Assembly (NCBI GenBank): GCA_947259915.1
Contig: CAMYOC010000028.1
Coordinates: 21,076-85,075 of the forward strand
DNA: 64,000 bases
Origin: an uncultured Gammaproteobacteria bacterium
Lineage (GTDB): Bacteria > Pseudomonadota > Gammaproteobacteria > Steroidobacterales > XN24
Direction: 5' to 3'
This document shows, piece after piece, positions 15,835 through 25,369 of this stretch. The position numbers and the translations under genes were made by a program. Position 1 is the first letter of the stretch. Each line of letters starts with the position of its first letter. The notes beneath the pieces are model-generated. The model did no database searches, was not told the DNA's origin, and worked only from the letters and a program-made list of their open reading frames with translations.

Positions 15835-16587
15835 ATGGTGCCAACACTCGTCGCGCATCGGGGCTGGGCCGCGCGCTGGCCCGAGAACACCGTGGAGAGC
15901 TTGATGGCCGCGGTCGATGCCGGCGCCGATCATATCGAGTTCGACGTACAACTTTCGGCAGATGGCGTGCCGATCCTGCTGCATGACGCCACCCTGGAGC
16001 GCACCGCAGGCCTGCCGGGCTGCGCGCTGGACATGCACTGGGACGAGCTGCGGCACGTCTGCGTCGGTGAGACCGCCCGTCTCGGCGACACCTGTCCGCA
16101 TGCGCGCCTGCCGTCGCTGGCGCTGATCTGCGACTGGCTGCGCGCTGAACCCGGCATAACCGCGTTTGTCGAGATCAAGACCGAAAGCCTGTCCCGCTTT
16201 GGCGTCGAACGGGTCCTCGATCCATGCCTCGATCTGCTGGCGCCGATCCTGGACCGCTGCGTGGTCACTTCCTACAGCGACGAAGTGCTTATGGCCGCGA
16301 GTCACCGCCCGGACGTCAGCGTGGCGTGGGTGCTGGAACGATGGGGTGCGGAGAGCCTGGCAAGGGCGGAATCGCTGGCGCCGGAGTATCTGTTTTGCAA
16401 CTATCGCAAGCTGCCGGAGGGGATGCCCGCGCTGCCAGAGGGCAGCTGGCGCTGGGTCCTGTATGAGGTGACGGAGGCGGATCTGGCCATGGAGCTGGCG
16501 GCAAAGGGTGCCGGATTTATCGAGACCATGGCGGTTGGCGAGCTGCTGAAAGATCCGCGCTTCGCCTCGGCGAGCACGCGCTCTTGA
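15835..16587 (+). CDS. ugpQ: Glycerophosphodiester phosphodiesterase
   Basis: The 250-residue protein has the GDPD signature VAHRGWAARWPENTVESL followed by HIEFDVQLSADGVPILLHD, giving the His, Glu and Asp residues of the metal site, and later VEIKTES. It splits glycerophosphodiesters from phospholipid turnover into an alcohol and glycerol-3-phosphate. It has no signal peptide, so it acts in the cytoplasm like UgpQ. AGGAG precedes the ATG. It overlaps the next gene, a G3P dehydrogenase, by four bases, so the product of one enzyme is the substrate of the next. Confidence 0.92.
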   Translation: MVPTLVAHRGWAARWPENTVESLMAAVDAGADHIEFDVQLSADGVPILLHDATLERTAGLPGCALDMHWDELRHVCVGETARLGDTCPHARLPSLALICDWLRAEPGITAFVEIKTESLSRFGVERVLDPCLDLLAPILDRCVVTSYSDEVLMAASHRPDVSVAWVLERWGAESLARAESLAPEYLFCNYRKLPEGMPALPEGSWRWVLYEVTEADLAMELAAKGAGFIETMAVGELLKDPRFASASTRS

Positions 16588-17783
16588 GCGACCGCTGCGA
16601 CGTCCTGGTCGTCGGCGGCGGAATCCATGGCGTGGGGGTGGCCCAGGCCGCCGCAGCGGCCGGGCATTCAGTCATCCTGGTGGAACAACGGGCGCTGGCC
16701 GCCGGCACATCGAGCCGCTCCAGCAAGCTGATCCATGGCGGCTTGCGCTATCTGGAGAGGGGTTCTCTGGGGCTCGTGAGGGAATGCCTGCGCGAACGCA
16801 CGATCATGCTAAGCGTGGCGCCGGAACTGGTCCGGCTGGAGCAGTTTTATCTTCCGCTTTATGCCGATGGTCGCCGCTATCAGTGGCAGTTGCTCACCGG
16901 CTTGTCGCTCTATGCCTTGCTGACCGGATTCGGCCCCGGCTCGGGCTTCGCGCGCCTAAAACCCGGCGCCGCGGACCTGCCTGACGGTCTGCTGCAAGAC
17001 GGTTTAAGGGCGATATTTCGCTATCAGGATGCGCGCACTGACGACCGCGCCCTGACCCGGGCGGTGATGGCATCAGCCATGGAGCTGGGCGCCCGCTTGT
17101 TGATGCCGGCGGAACTGATGTCGGCGCAGCTCGGGACGGACGGTGTCCACGCGCGTTGCCGCATGGCGGGGAACGAAACCGAGATCCACTGCAAGGCGCT
17201 GGTCAACGCGGCCGGGCCCTGGGCGACGACGGTGATGGCACGGGTGATGCCGGCGCTGCCGGCGATGCAGGTCGACCTGATCCAGGGCACGCATCTGATT
17301 TTTCGCGACTGGCGAGTGCAGCGGAATTATTACCTGGAAAACCCGCGCGACGGCCGCGGCATCTTTGTCCTGCCCTGGTCGGACTCCACCCTGGTCGGCA
17401 CGACCGAGACCCGCTTCGAGGGCGACCCGGCAGCGGTCAGACCGAAACCGGCGGAACGCCGTTATCTGTTGTCAGTGGTGCGCCATTATTTCCCCGATAC
17501 CGCGCCGCGTGATCTCTCCGCTGCAACCGGCTTTGCCGGACTGAGGGTACTCCCCTCGGGGTCAGGCCACGCCTTCCATCGCAGCCGCGAAACCCTACTC
17601 GAGACCGATCGGCGCAGAAACCCCCGGGTCCTGTCCATCTTCGGTGGCAAATTGACGGCATGGCGGGCGACCGCCGAAAAGGTGCTGGCCCGGATCGCCG
17701 GATCGCTGCCCGAGCGGAGCCCGCTAGCCGACACCAGCCGCCTGCGGCTAGACCCGGTCGATGAGAGCTGGCCAGGTGACTGA
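16584..17783 (+). CDS. glpD: FAD-dependent glycerol-3-phosphate dehydrogenase, short form (GlpD-like)
   Basis: The protein starts at a TTG within the stop of ugpQ and has 399 residues. It has the FAD-binding motif VLVVGGGIHGVGVAQAAAAA, the GlpD signature SSRSSKLIHGGLRYLE, and FGGKLTAWRATAEKVL near the C-terminus. GlpD proteins are usually about 500 residues; the C-terminal helical (DAO_C) domain is missing here, and the frame ends by overlapping the kinase gene rather than by an obvious break. It should oxidise G3P to dihydroxyacetone phosphate at the membrane and pass electrons to quinone. Whether the short form is active is unknown. Confidence 0.87.
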   Translation: MSDRCDVLVVGGGIHGVGVAQAAAAAGHSVILVEQRALAAGTSSRSSKLIHGGLRYLERGSLGLVRECLRERTIMLSVAPELVRLEQFYLPLYADGRRYQWQLLTGLSLYALLTGFGPGSGFARLKPGAADLPDGLLQDGLRAIFRYQDARTDDRALTRAVMASAMELGARLLMPAELMSAQLGTDGVHARCRMAGNETEIHCKALVNAAGPWATTVMARVMPALPAMQVDLIQGTHLIFRDWRVQRNYYLENPRDGRGIFVLPWSDSTLVGTTETRFEGDPAAVRPKPAERRYLLSVVRHYFPDTAPRDLSAATGFAGLRVLPSGSGHAFHRSRETLLETDRRRNPRVLSIFGGKLTAWRATAEKVLARIAGSLPERSPLADTSRLRLDPVDESWPGD

Positions 17784-19203
17784 GTTTTTACTGGCCCTGG
17801 ATCAGGGCTCCCACGCCAGCCGCGCCATCGCCTTCACGCCGTCCGGCCAGCTGCTGGATCGGGAGCAGGTCGCCATCGAAACCCTGAACCCGCGGCCGGG
17901 CTGGTACGAGCACGACGCCGAGGCTTTGCTCGACAGCGTGGTCAACGCCATCGATCGCCTGCTGGCCCGACAGCCGTCCGCGGCCTGCCTCGGTGCGGGC
18001 CTGGCGACACAGCGTTCCAGTATCGTCTGCTGGGACCGGGTCTCGGGCGCCCCCCTGTCACCGGTGATCTCGTGGCGCGACACACGCAACGCGCAATGGC
18101 TTGCAGCGCTGGAGCTCGATCCTGACCGGCTGCACCGGATTACCGGTTTGCGAATCTCCGCCCATTACGGCGCCAGCAAGCTGCGCTGGTGTGTTGATCA
18201 TCTCCCCGCCGTCAGCGTGGCCCGGCAACAGGACCGCCTCGCCTGGGGCCCCTTGGCCAGTTTTCTGATCTTCAGGCTGACCCGCGAACGGACGCTGGCC
18301 GCGGACCCGGCCAACGGGTCACGGACCCTGCTCTGGGATCTGCAGCGCAGGGACTGGTCGGACGAACTGCTGGAGTGTTTTGGCCTCGACCGGGCGGCGC
18401 TGCCCGAGACGGTGGCAGAAGATCATGCGTTCGGCCACCTGGCGGTCGGCGCTGCTGCCATCCCGCTGCTGCGCTGTACCGGCGATCAATCGGCTGCGCT
18501 CCACGCGCGGGGGTTGCCGGCCATGGATACTGCGTATGTCAACGCAGGCACCGGCGCCTTCGTGCTGCGACCGTTAACGCGCGCGGATGACGCCAACGGC
18601 CTGTTGAACAGCGTCATCCGCGGCGATGCCGCGGGTCTGGCACTGGCCCGGGAAGGAACGGTCAACGGCGCAGCGACGGCGCTGGACGCAGAGGCTGCCG
18701 CGCTGGATTCGGGTGACTGGATCGAACGTCTGGCCAGAGTCCGGGACGACGACACCGGCGTGCCGATTTTCCTCAACGGTCATGCCGGTCTGGGCTCTCC
18801 CTGGTGGCGGGCGTCGTTCCCGTGCCGCTACATCGGCAAGGGCGATACCGATGACCGGCTGCGCGCGGTGCTGGAGAGCATCGTCTTCATGCTGGCCGAG
18901 AACCTCCGGCGCTGCGCGCAGGATGTCACGCCAATGGAGCGGATCATCGCCAGCGGCGGGCTCAGCCGTATGCCGCTGTTCTGCGCCACTCTGGCCAACG
19001 TCAGCGGACTCGAGGTTCAGCGACCGGAGGTAGCCGAGGCCACCGCCCGGGGACTCGCGTGGATGTGCGCCGGGACCCCGGCGCCCTGGCCCGACCAGTG
19101 CGAAACCTATCGCTACGCGCCAACCGCGGCGCCGGGACTGGATGCGCGGCATCGACGCTGGCAGGACGAAATGAGGCGAGCGTTGGCGTCCCTTCCCGTA
19201 TAA
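17776..19203 (+). CDS. FGGY-family carbohydrate kinase, glycerol kinase-like
   Basis: From a GTG at 17776 the protein is 475 residues and begins MTEFLLALDQGSHASRAIAF, closely echoing the GlpK N-terminus; an ATG at 17761 is the alternative. It shares GlpK landmarks including PGWYEHD, GDQSAALH and GHAGLGSPWW. Compared with E. coli GlpK, however, the glycerol-contact QRE has become QRS (TQRSSIV) and the contact Tyr aligns with His in GLRISAHYGASK, while the catalytic Asp-Gln pair is kept. The gene sits with GDPD and G3P dehydrogenase, so glycerol or a related polyol or glycerol derivative is expected. Substrate assignment is tentative. Confidence 0.88.
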   Translation: MTEFLLALDQGSHASRAIAFTPSGQLLDREQVAIETLNPRPGWYEHDAEALLDSVVNAIDRLLARQPSAACLGAGLATQRSSIVCWDRVSGAPLSPVISWRDTRNAQWLAALELDPDRLHRITGLRISAHYGASKLRWCVDHLPAVSVARQQDRLAWGPLASFLIFRLTRERTLAADPANGSRTLLWDLQRRDWSDELLECFGLDRAALPETVAEDHAFGHLAVGAAAIPLLRCTGDQSAALHARGLPAMDTAYVNAGTGAFVLRPLTRADDANGLLNSVIRGDAAGLALAREGTVNGAATALDAEAAALDSGDWIERLARVRDDDTGVPIFLNGHAGLGSPWWRASFPCRYIGKGDTDDRLRAVLESIVFMLAENLRRCAQDVTPMERIIASGGLSRMPLFCATLANVSGLEVQRPEVAEATARGLAWMCAGTPAPWPDQCETYRYAPTAAPGLDARHRRWQDEMRRALASLPV

Positions 19204-19232
19204 TCGGCCGCTGGTCCAGCGACGCGGTCATC

Positions 19233-21041
19233 ATGCGCTCCACCGACATACCGATCGATCCAGCGGCGCCCCGCAGCAAGACGCTGCAACCGCTGCGCCA
19301 ATTGTTGCCTTACCTGGCTACGTACCGCGGTCATCTGGGGATGGCACTGGTAGCGCTGGTGGTGGCGGCAGCCGCAACGCTGAGCCTGCCGGTGGCCGTG
19401 CGCTTTATGATCGACCAGGGCTTTTCCCAGGACAACGCTGCCTCCGTCGATCGCTACTTCCTGGCGCTGATGGCCGTGGCGACCGTGCTCGCGCTGGCAA
19501 CCGCCAGCCGCTACTACATGGTGACCTGGCTCGGCGAACGGGTGGTGGCGGATATCCGCTCGCAGGTGTTCGATCACATGCTGGGTCTGAGCGCGACCTT
19601 CTTCGAGACCACCCGGACCGGCGAAATCCTGTCCCGCCTCACGTCGGACACCACGGTGCTGCAGGCGGTGGTCGGCTCGGGCGCATCCATCGCCCTGCGC
19701 AATCTGTTCCTGCTGTGCGGCGGCTTCACCATGCTGCTGATCACCAGTCCGTCGATGACCGGCACCATCGTACTGATGATCCCGATCGTGCTGCTGCCGA
19801 TCATCCTGTTCGGCCGCCGCGTGCGGCGCCTCTCCCGTGCCAGTCAGGATCGCATCGCGGATACCAGCGCCATGGCCAGCGAGGTGCTGGGCGCCATGCA
19901 AACCGTACAGGCCTATGTGCGCGAGTCCTGGGAATCGATGCGTTTCCGCGAGGCCGTGGAGGACGCATTCAACACCGCGCTGCGGCGGATCCGGGCCAGG
20001 GCGCTGCTGACCGCCGTGGCCATCGTCTTTATCTTCGGCTCCATCGTGATGGGTCTGTGGTTTGGCGCCAGAGCCGTCATCGCCGGCTCCGTCAGCGCCG
20101 GCGAGCTGGGCCAGTTCGTGCTTTATTCCATCCTCACCGCCGGGTCCCTGGCCGCGCTGAGCGAAGTATGGGGCGAGCTGCAGCGTGCCGCCGGCGCGAT
20201 GGAACGCATCATGGAACTGCTGGCCACCAGCGCCGATGTCAGAGACCCCGAACGGCCGGTGGCGCTGCAGCCCGGCCGCGGTCGGATCACGGTACGGGAC
20301 GTCAGCTTTTGCTACACATCCCGTCCCGATGAGCTGGCGCTGGATCAGGTAAATTTTGAGGTCAGCCCGGGGGAGACGGTCGCCCTCGTCGGCGCCTCGG
20401 GTGCCGGCAAGACCACCGTGTTCCGCCTGCTGTTGCGTTTCTATGACCCGGATCAGGGTCAGATCCTGCTCGACGGTACCGACATCGCCGCCGCGCGTCT
20501 CGCCGAGGTGCGCGAACGTATCGGCATCGTGCCCCAGGAGACGGTGATCTTCTCCACCAGCGCCATGGAGAACATCCGCTACGGCCGTCCGGAGGCCAGC
20601 GATGAGGAGGTCATCGCCGCGGCCGGCGCCGCGATGGCCGATGAATTCATCCGTCCCCTGCCCGAGGGCTATCACACCCACCTTGGGGAACGCGGCGTAC
20701 GCCTGTCCGGCGGGCAGCGCCAGCGCGTAGCGATCGCCCGGGCGATCCTCAAGAACCCGCCGGTGCTGCTGCTGGACGAGGCCACGAGCGCGCTGGATGC
20801 AGAAAACGAACTCAAGGTGCAGAACGCCCTCGAGCACCTGATGAGCAATCGCACCACGCTGATCATCGCGCACCGTCTGGCTACCGTAGTCAAAGCAGAT
20901 CGGATACTGGTAATGGACGGCGGTCGTATCGTCGCCACCGGGAGTCACGCCGATCTGCTGACTCAGGGGGGCATCTATGCGCGTCTCGCCGATCTGCAAT
21001 TCGGCGAAGGCGACCGGGTCCCGAATGCGGCCAGCGCCTAG
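19233..21041 (+). CDS. ABC exporter, fused transmembrane and ATPase domains (MsbA-like)
   Basis: The 602-residue protein has an N-terminal six-helix ABC transmembrane domain (about residues 30-320) and a C-terminal ATPase with Walker A GASGAGKTTV, Q-loop VPQETVIF, signature RLSGGQRQRVAIA, Walker B PVLLLDEATSALD and the switch His in IIAHRLATV. It acts as a homodimer that exports lipids or small hydrophobic compounds; the substrate is unknown. It follows the FGGY kinase by 29 bases. The ATG at 19233 is the first sensible start, because residues upstream in the frame look non-coding. Its stop overlaps the next convergent gene (CTAG). Confidence 0.93.
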   Translation: MRSTDIPIDPAAPRSKTLQPLRQLLPYLATYRGHLGMALVALVVAAAATLSLPVAVRFMIDQGFSQDNAASVDRYFLALMAVATVLALATASRYYMVTWLGERVVADIRSQVFDHMLGLSATFFETTRTGEILSRLTSDTTVLQAVVGSGASIALRNLFLLCGGFTMLLITSPSMTGTIVLMIPIVLLPIILFGRRVRRLSRASQDRIADTSAMASEVLGAMQTVQAYVRESWESMRFREAVEDAFNTALRRIRARALLTAVAIVFIFGSIVMGLWFGARAVIAGSVSAGELGQFVLYSILTAGSLAALSEVWGELQRAAGAMERIMELLATSADVRDPERPVALQPGRGRITVRDVSFCYTSRPDELALDQVNFEVSPGETVALVGASGAGKTTVFRLLLRFYDPDQGQILLDGTDIAAARLAEVRERIGIVPQETVIFSTSAMENIRYGRPEASDEEVIAAAGAAMADEFIRPLPEGYHTHLGERGVRLSGGQRQRVAIARAILKNPPVLLLDEATSALDAENELKVQNALEHLMSNRTTLIIAHRLATVVKADRILVMDGGRIVATGSHADLLTQGGIYARLADLQFGEGDRVPNAASA

Positions 21042-21373
21042 CTCGCGCGGCGTCCGCCGAACAGCAAAATCCCGGTCAACAACAACAGCTGGATCATGGC
21101 CTGCACCGCCGGCTGCATCTCTCTGTACACGATCGAAGCCGCCAGCTCGCCAGCGCTGATCACCGCCAATAGCAGCAGCGCAAAACTGCGTGTCCCGGTC
21201 CGCAACAAGGCCAGTGCACCCGCGAGCTGCACGGCGCCAAGCACATAGACCGGCCATGCGGGCCAGGCCAGAACCGCCAGCCGCAGCATCACCAGATCCG
21301 GGGCACCCAGCAGATAAACGCCGCCGGCGGCGAACACCACCGCGGCGGCGACGGCCAAAACCTCCGCCGCCAT
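21038..21373 (-). CDS. Small four-helix membrane protein, DoxX-like in layout
   Basis: The 111-residue protein consists of four hydrophobic helices: MAAEVLAVAAAVVFAAGGVY, a second around LAVLAWPAWPVYVLGAVQLA, a third around FALLLLAVISAGELAAS and a fourth ending LLLTGILLFGGRRAS. The layout resembles DoxX-like proteins but no diagnostic motif is seen. The start at 21373 lies 23 bases after the stop of the YheT-like hydrolase gene, so the two are likely in one operon. Earlier starts in the frame would lie inside that gene. Confidence 0.68.
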   Translation of the reverse strand: MAAEVLAVAAAVVFAAGGVYLLGAPDLVMLRLAVLAWPAWPVYVLGAVQLAGALALLRTGTRSFALLLLAVISAGELAASIVYREMQPAVQAMIQLLLLTGILLFGGRRAS

Positions 21374-21396
21374 CGACGCCTGGCCGGCGCCTTCGT

Positions 21397-22416
21397 TCAA
21401 GGCGCGACGGCCTGGTCGAAGATGTGCGCGACCTGTCGTTCGGCCCAGCTCACCATGCGCGGATTCTGCATAAAGCCGCAATGCCCGCCGCGTTCCGTAA
21501 CGGTAATCGTCAGCGCATCAGGCTGGGCCAGCCGTTCGATGTCGCTGGAGGGGATGACCGGATCGTCGCGGGAGGTGATCAGATGGGACGGCACCTGCAA
21601 TGATGCGAGCACATCCCCGGTCAGCGCATAACCTGTGAGATAGCTATCCAAGTCCGCGAAGCCCGAATAACGCTCGACAAAAAACTCGGTCATTGCGGTC
21701 AGGGTCTTGAGCTCATCGATCTGGCTGAAATCGTACAGCTCCGGGAAGCACTGGGCTTTGCGCAGCAACGAACGTCGCCATTTGCGGATGAAGTAGGTCC
21801 GGTATGGCGCCCAGCCGCTCTCGAGGGCCTGCAGCGTATGGGCCGGTTCCAGCACCGGGCACACGGCGACGATCTGGCGCAGATCGATCCCCGCGGCCGG
21901 TGCGCGTACACCGACTCTGAGCGCGAAATTGCCGCCCAGCGAGAAGCCGCCCAACAGCAACGGCACATCCGGGAACATGGATCCGACGCTGGCCACCGCC
22001 GCCACCACTTCGTCGATGCGGTTCGAATGGAACAGCTCGGGGTTCAGATGATGGCTGGGGCCGTGGTCGCGCAGATTGAGGCGGAACACGTCGAACCCGT
22101 GCTCACGCAGATAATGGGCGGTGGACAGCTGATAGAGCGAATCAGAGCTGCCCTCCCAGCCGTGGATCAGTAGTGCCAGACCACGCGGCGGTCGCGCCTC
22201 GGCGCGGCTGCGCGGCGAAAAATATCCGTGCAGACGGATCCCGTCTCCGCAGTCCACCAGCACATCGGTGGAACTGCGCATCAGGTCCCTGACCCGGCGC
22301 TCGACCAGCGGCCGACGCAGCGGCAGGCTGGCCAGCACCGATTGCACGTGTCTTCCGGCCATCAGCCGGGGCGGCGCAAACGGTTCCAGGCCGGGCTCGC
22401 CGGCAATTGATTCCAT
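21397..22416 (-). CDS. YheT-family alpha/beta-hydrolase
   Basis: The 339-residue protein shows the YheT-like pattern: an N-terminal PPRLMAGRHVQSVLASL, then DCGDGIRLHGYFSP, LLIHGWEGSSDSLY, the ARxHG-like FRLNLRDHGPSHHLN, the nucleophile elbow GGFSLGGN, and C-terminal triad members in TSRDDPVIPSS and ERGGHCGFM. YheT homologues are esterases or lipases of uncertain role in bacteria. The GTG at 22419 is an equally possible start and has the better distance to AAGGA. It is followed by the small membrane protein gene. Confidence 0.87.
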   Translation of the reverse strand: MESIAGEPGLEPFAPPRLMAGRHVQSVLASLPLRRPLVERRVRDLMRSSTDVLVDCGDGIRLHGYFSPRSRAEARPPRGLALLIHGWEGSSDSLYQLSTAHYLREHGFDVFRLNLRDHGPSHHLNPELFHSNRIDEVVAAVASVGSMFPDVPLLLGGFSLGGNFALRVGVRAPAAGIDLRQIVAVCPVLEPAHTLQALESGWAPYRTYFIRKWRRSLLRKAQCFPELYDFSQIDELKTLTAMTEFFVERYSGFADLDSYLTGYALTGDVLASLQVPSHLITSRDDPVIPSSDIERLAQPDALTITVTERGGHCGFMQNPRMVSWAERQVAHIFDQAVAP

Positions 22417-22452
22417 CACGGTTTTCAGTCCTTGTGCCGGCCGGCGCCTGGC

Positions 22453-23301
22453 TCAGCCATGACGCTTGCGTGGGGTGGGCTCGAGCTCGACGATATCGCC
22501 AAACATTTTCTGCGCCGCGCGCTCGGTGCTCCAGTAGAACACGCCGGGCATCAGTCGCTTGAAGTGATACGCGAGCCGCGCCTCGTTGTGCGCGAAAACA
22601 AACAGCTCGTCCTTCTCCATAGCGCGATAGACCGCATCCGCCACATCGTCCGCATCCAGTCGTGAGCGTTGCATCAGCTTGTCGGCCATCTCCCTGACGC
22701 CGCTCTTCGGGCCCCGGTAGGACTCCATCAGATTGGTGGCGAAAAACGAAGGGCAGACCACGGTGACGCCGATGCCGAACCGGCGTACTTCATTACGCAG
22801 CGTTTCTGACAACGCGATCATCCCTGCCTTGGCCACGTTGTAACTGGCCATCCCCGGCGACTGCACGATACCCGCTGCCGATGCCACGTTGATCACATAA
22901 CCGGAGCGCTGCTTTTGCATCATCGGCAGGAATGCCCGGCACATACGCACCGCACCCAGCAGATTGGTGTCGATCATCCACGACCAGTCTTCCATCGAAG
23001 TATCGGTCACGGTGCCGGCCGCGGCCACGCCGGCATTGTTGACCAGCACGTCGAGACCGCGCCAGGCCTTTTTTACCGCGGCCACTGTCTCATTGACGCT
23101 GGTGTCGGACGTGATGTCGCAATGGATCACGAGCGCCTTACCGCCTGCAGCCACAATCTCGTCCGCGGTCTCCGCAGCCCGCTCATCGTTGACGTCGGCG
23201 ACCGCGACCCGCGCGCCTTCGCTGGCGAAACGCAAGGCCATGGCGCGGCCCAGGCCGCTGGCCGATCCGGTGATCAATACCCGCTGTGTTTTTGCGCTCA
23301 T
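22453..23301 (-). CDS. Short-chain dehydrogenase/reductase
   Basis: The 282-residue protein has the SDR cofactor motif VLITGSASGLGRAMA near residue 10, VADVND for cofactor choice (the Asp favours NAD), LVNNAGVAAAG, the catalytic Ser in NVASAAG, and YNVAKAG for YxxxK. The long C-terminal part (AYHFKRLMPGVFYW) is typical of the larger SDR group acting on fatty or steroid substrates. The start at 23301 has a weak ribosome site. It is divergent from the 4-hydroxyacyl-CoA type operon and, given the fatty-acid theme around it, may share that metabolism. Confidence 0.88.
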   Translation of the reverse strand: MSAKTQRVLITGSASGLGRAMALRFASEGARVAVADVNDERAAETADEIVAAGGKALVIHCDITSDTSVNETVAAVKKAWRGLDVLVNNAGVAAAGTVTDTSMEDWSWMIDTNLLGAVRMCRAFLPMMQKQRSGYVINVASAAGIVQSPGMASYNVAKAGMIALSETLRNEVRRFGIGVTVVCPSFFATNLMESYRGPKSGVREMADKLMQRSRLDADDVADAVYRAMEKDELFVFAHNEARLAYHFKRLMPGVFYWSTERAAQKMFGDIVELEPTPRKRHG

Positions 23302-23329
23302 CAGATGTCCATGGCGAAAGAAAGGAGAG

Positions 23330-23357
23330 ATAATGCACGATTCACCCATGTTGGCAA
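23330..23357 (-). promoter_or_regulatory. Candidate sigma-70 promoter of the divergent SDR gene
   Basis: On the minus strand TTGCCA (23357-23352) and CATTAT (23335-23330) are separated by 16 bases, and the start codon follows at 23301. It is back-to-back with the stronger plus-strand promoter at 23374. Confidence 0.5.
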
Positions 23358-23373
23358 GGCGGCACCGGCTCTT

Positions 23374-23402
23374 TTGACACCCCGAGGTACCCTTCCTATG
23401 GT
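23374..23402 (+). promoter_or_regulatory. Sigma-70 promoter of the eight-gene operon
   Basis: A perfect -35 box TTGACA (23374-23379) and TATGGT (23397-23402) are spaced by 17 bases. Transcription should begin near 23409, about 20 bases before the start codon at 23430. All genes from 23430 to 29985 follow with spacers of no more than 15 bases, so this promoter probably drives them all. Confidence 0.65.
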
Positions 23403-23429
23403 CATCCGCTCCGGCCCGCGGGCCAGACA

Positions 23430-24161
23430 ATGCCGAGTCCCCAGATGACCGTCATCTATCTGATCCGTCACGGACAGGCCGCTTTCGGCGCCCGGGAATA
23501 CGATCGGCTCTCGCCGATCGGCGAACGCCAGGCGCGGATCGTCGGGCACCACATGCGGCGTTGTCTGCCGCAGCTGGATGGTCTGTGTTCGGGCGGCATG
23601 GTGCGCCAGGATCGCACCGCGAAGATCGCACGCGAGGCGATGGGCGAGGCGCCGCCGCCGTTACGCACCGTCCCCGCTTTCGCCGAATACGATCACGTCG
23701 CCCTGTTCAAGGCCTATCTGCCGTCCTTCCTCGCCAGTCCTGACGTCGAGGTGGCGAGCCTCGAGGAACTGATGGCCGACAGCAAGATGCTGGAGCGGGC
23801 CTTGCGGCATGTGCTCGCAAGCTGGATCAATGAGCTGCCCCACGAAGGCGCACCGGTGCTGTCCTGGACGGAATTCTGCCGGCGTGCCGCAAATGCGATG
23901 GAGCAATTGCTTGCGGCCCACGGGCCCGGGACGCGGCTGGCCGTGTTTACCTCCGGCGGGATTATCACGGCGCTGCTGCGTGAGCTGCTCGGTCTGCCAC
24001 AGCGGAGCGCGCTCGGGCTCACGGTGAGTCTGTACAATGCGTCCGTCACGCAGTTGTATTTCCCGCAAGAAGATCCCGTCGGCGAAGGACTGCTCATGGG
24101 CTACAACAACATTACCCATCTGGAGATGACCGGAGACCGTGATCTGATCACGTTCCGCTGA
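23430..24161 (+). CDS. Histidine phosphatase superfamily protein lacking the second catalytic His
   Basis: The 243-residue protein starts with the phosphohistidine motif YLIRHGQAAFGA of the phosphoglycerate mutase-like superfamily. At the place where active members have a second histidine (usually in a SHGG-type motif) it reads AVFTSGGIITALL, with Ser. Arg and Glu residues expected in the pocket are present in part. It may be a phosphatase with altered chemistry or a binding protein. It is the first gene of the operon and lies five bases before the acyl-CoA dehydrogenase. An ATG at 23445 is an alternative start. Confidence 0.85.
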   Translation: MPSPQMTVIYLIRHGQAAFGAREYDRLSPIGERQARIVGHHMRRCLPQLDGLCSGGMVRQDRTAKIAREAMGEAPPPLRTVPAFAEYDHVALFKAYLPSFLASPDVEVASLEELMADSKMLERALRHVLASWINELPHEGAPVLSWTEFCRRAANAMEQLLAAHGPGTRLAVFTSGGIITALLRELLGLPQRSALGLTVSLYNASVTQLYFPQEDPVGEGLLMGYNNITHLEMTGDRDLITFR

Positions 24162-24166
24162 ATACC

Positions 24167-25366
<1,200 letters not shown>

Positions 25367-25369
25367 ACC

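Noticed and set aside
19113..21257. Open frame of 714 codons on the minus strand opposite the ABC exporter
   Set aside because: The exporter on the plus strand has every ABC motif; the minus frame is rich in His, Gln and Gly without motifs, as expected for a shadow of a GC-rich gene.
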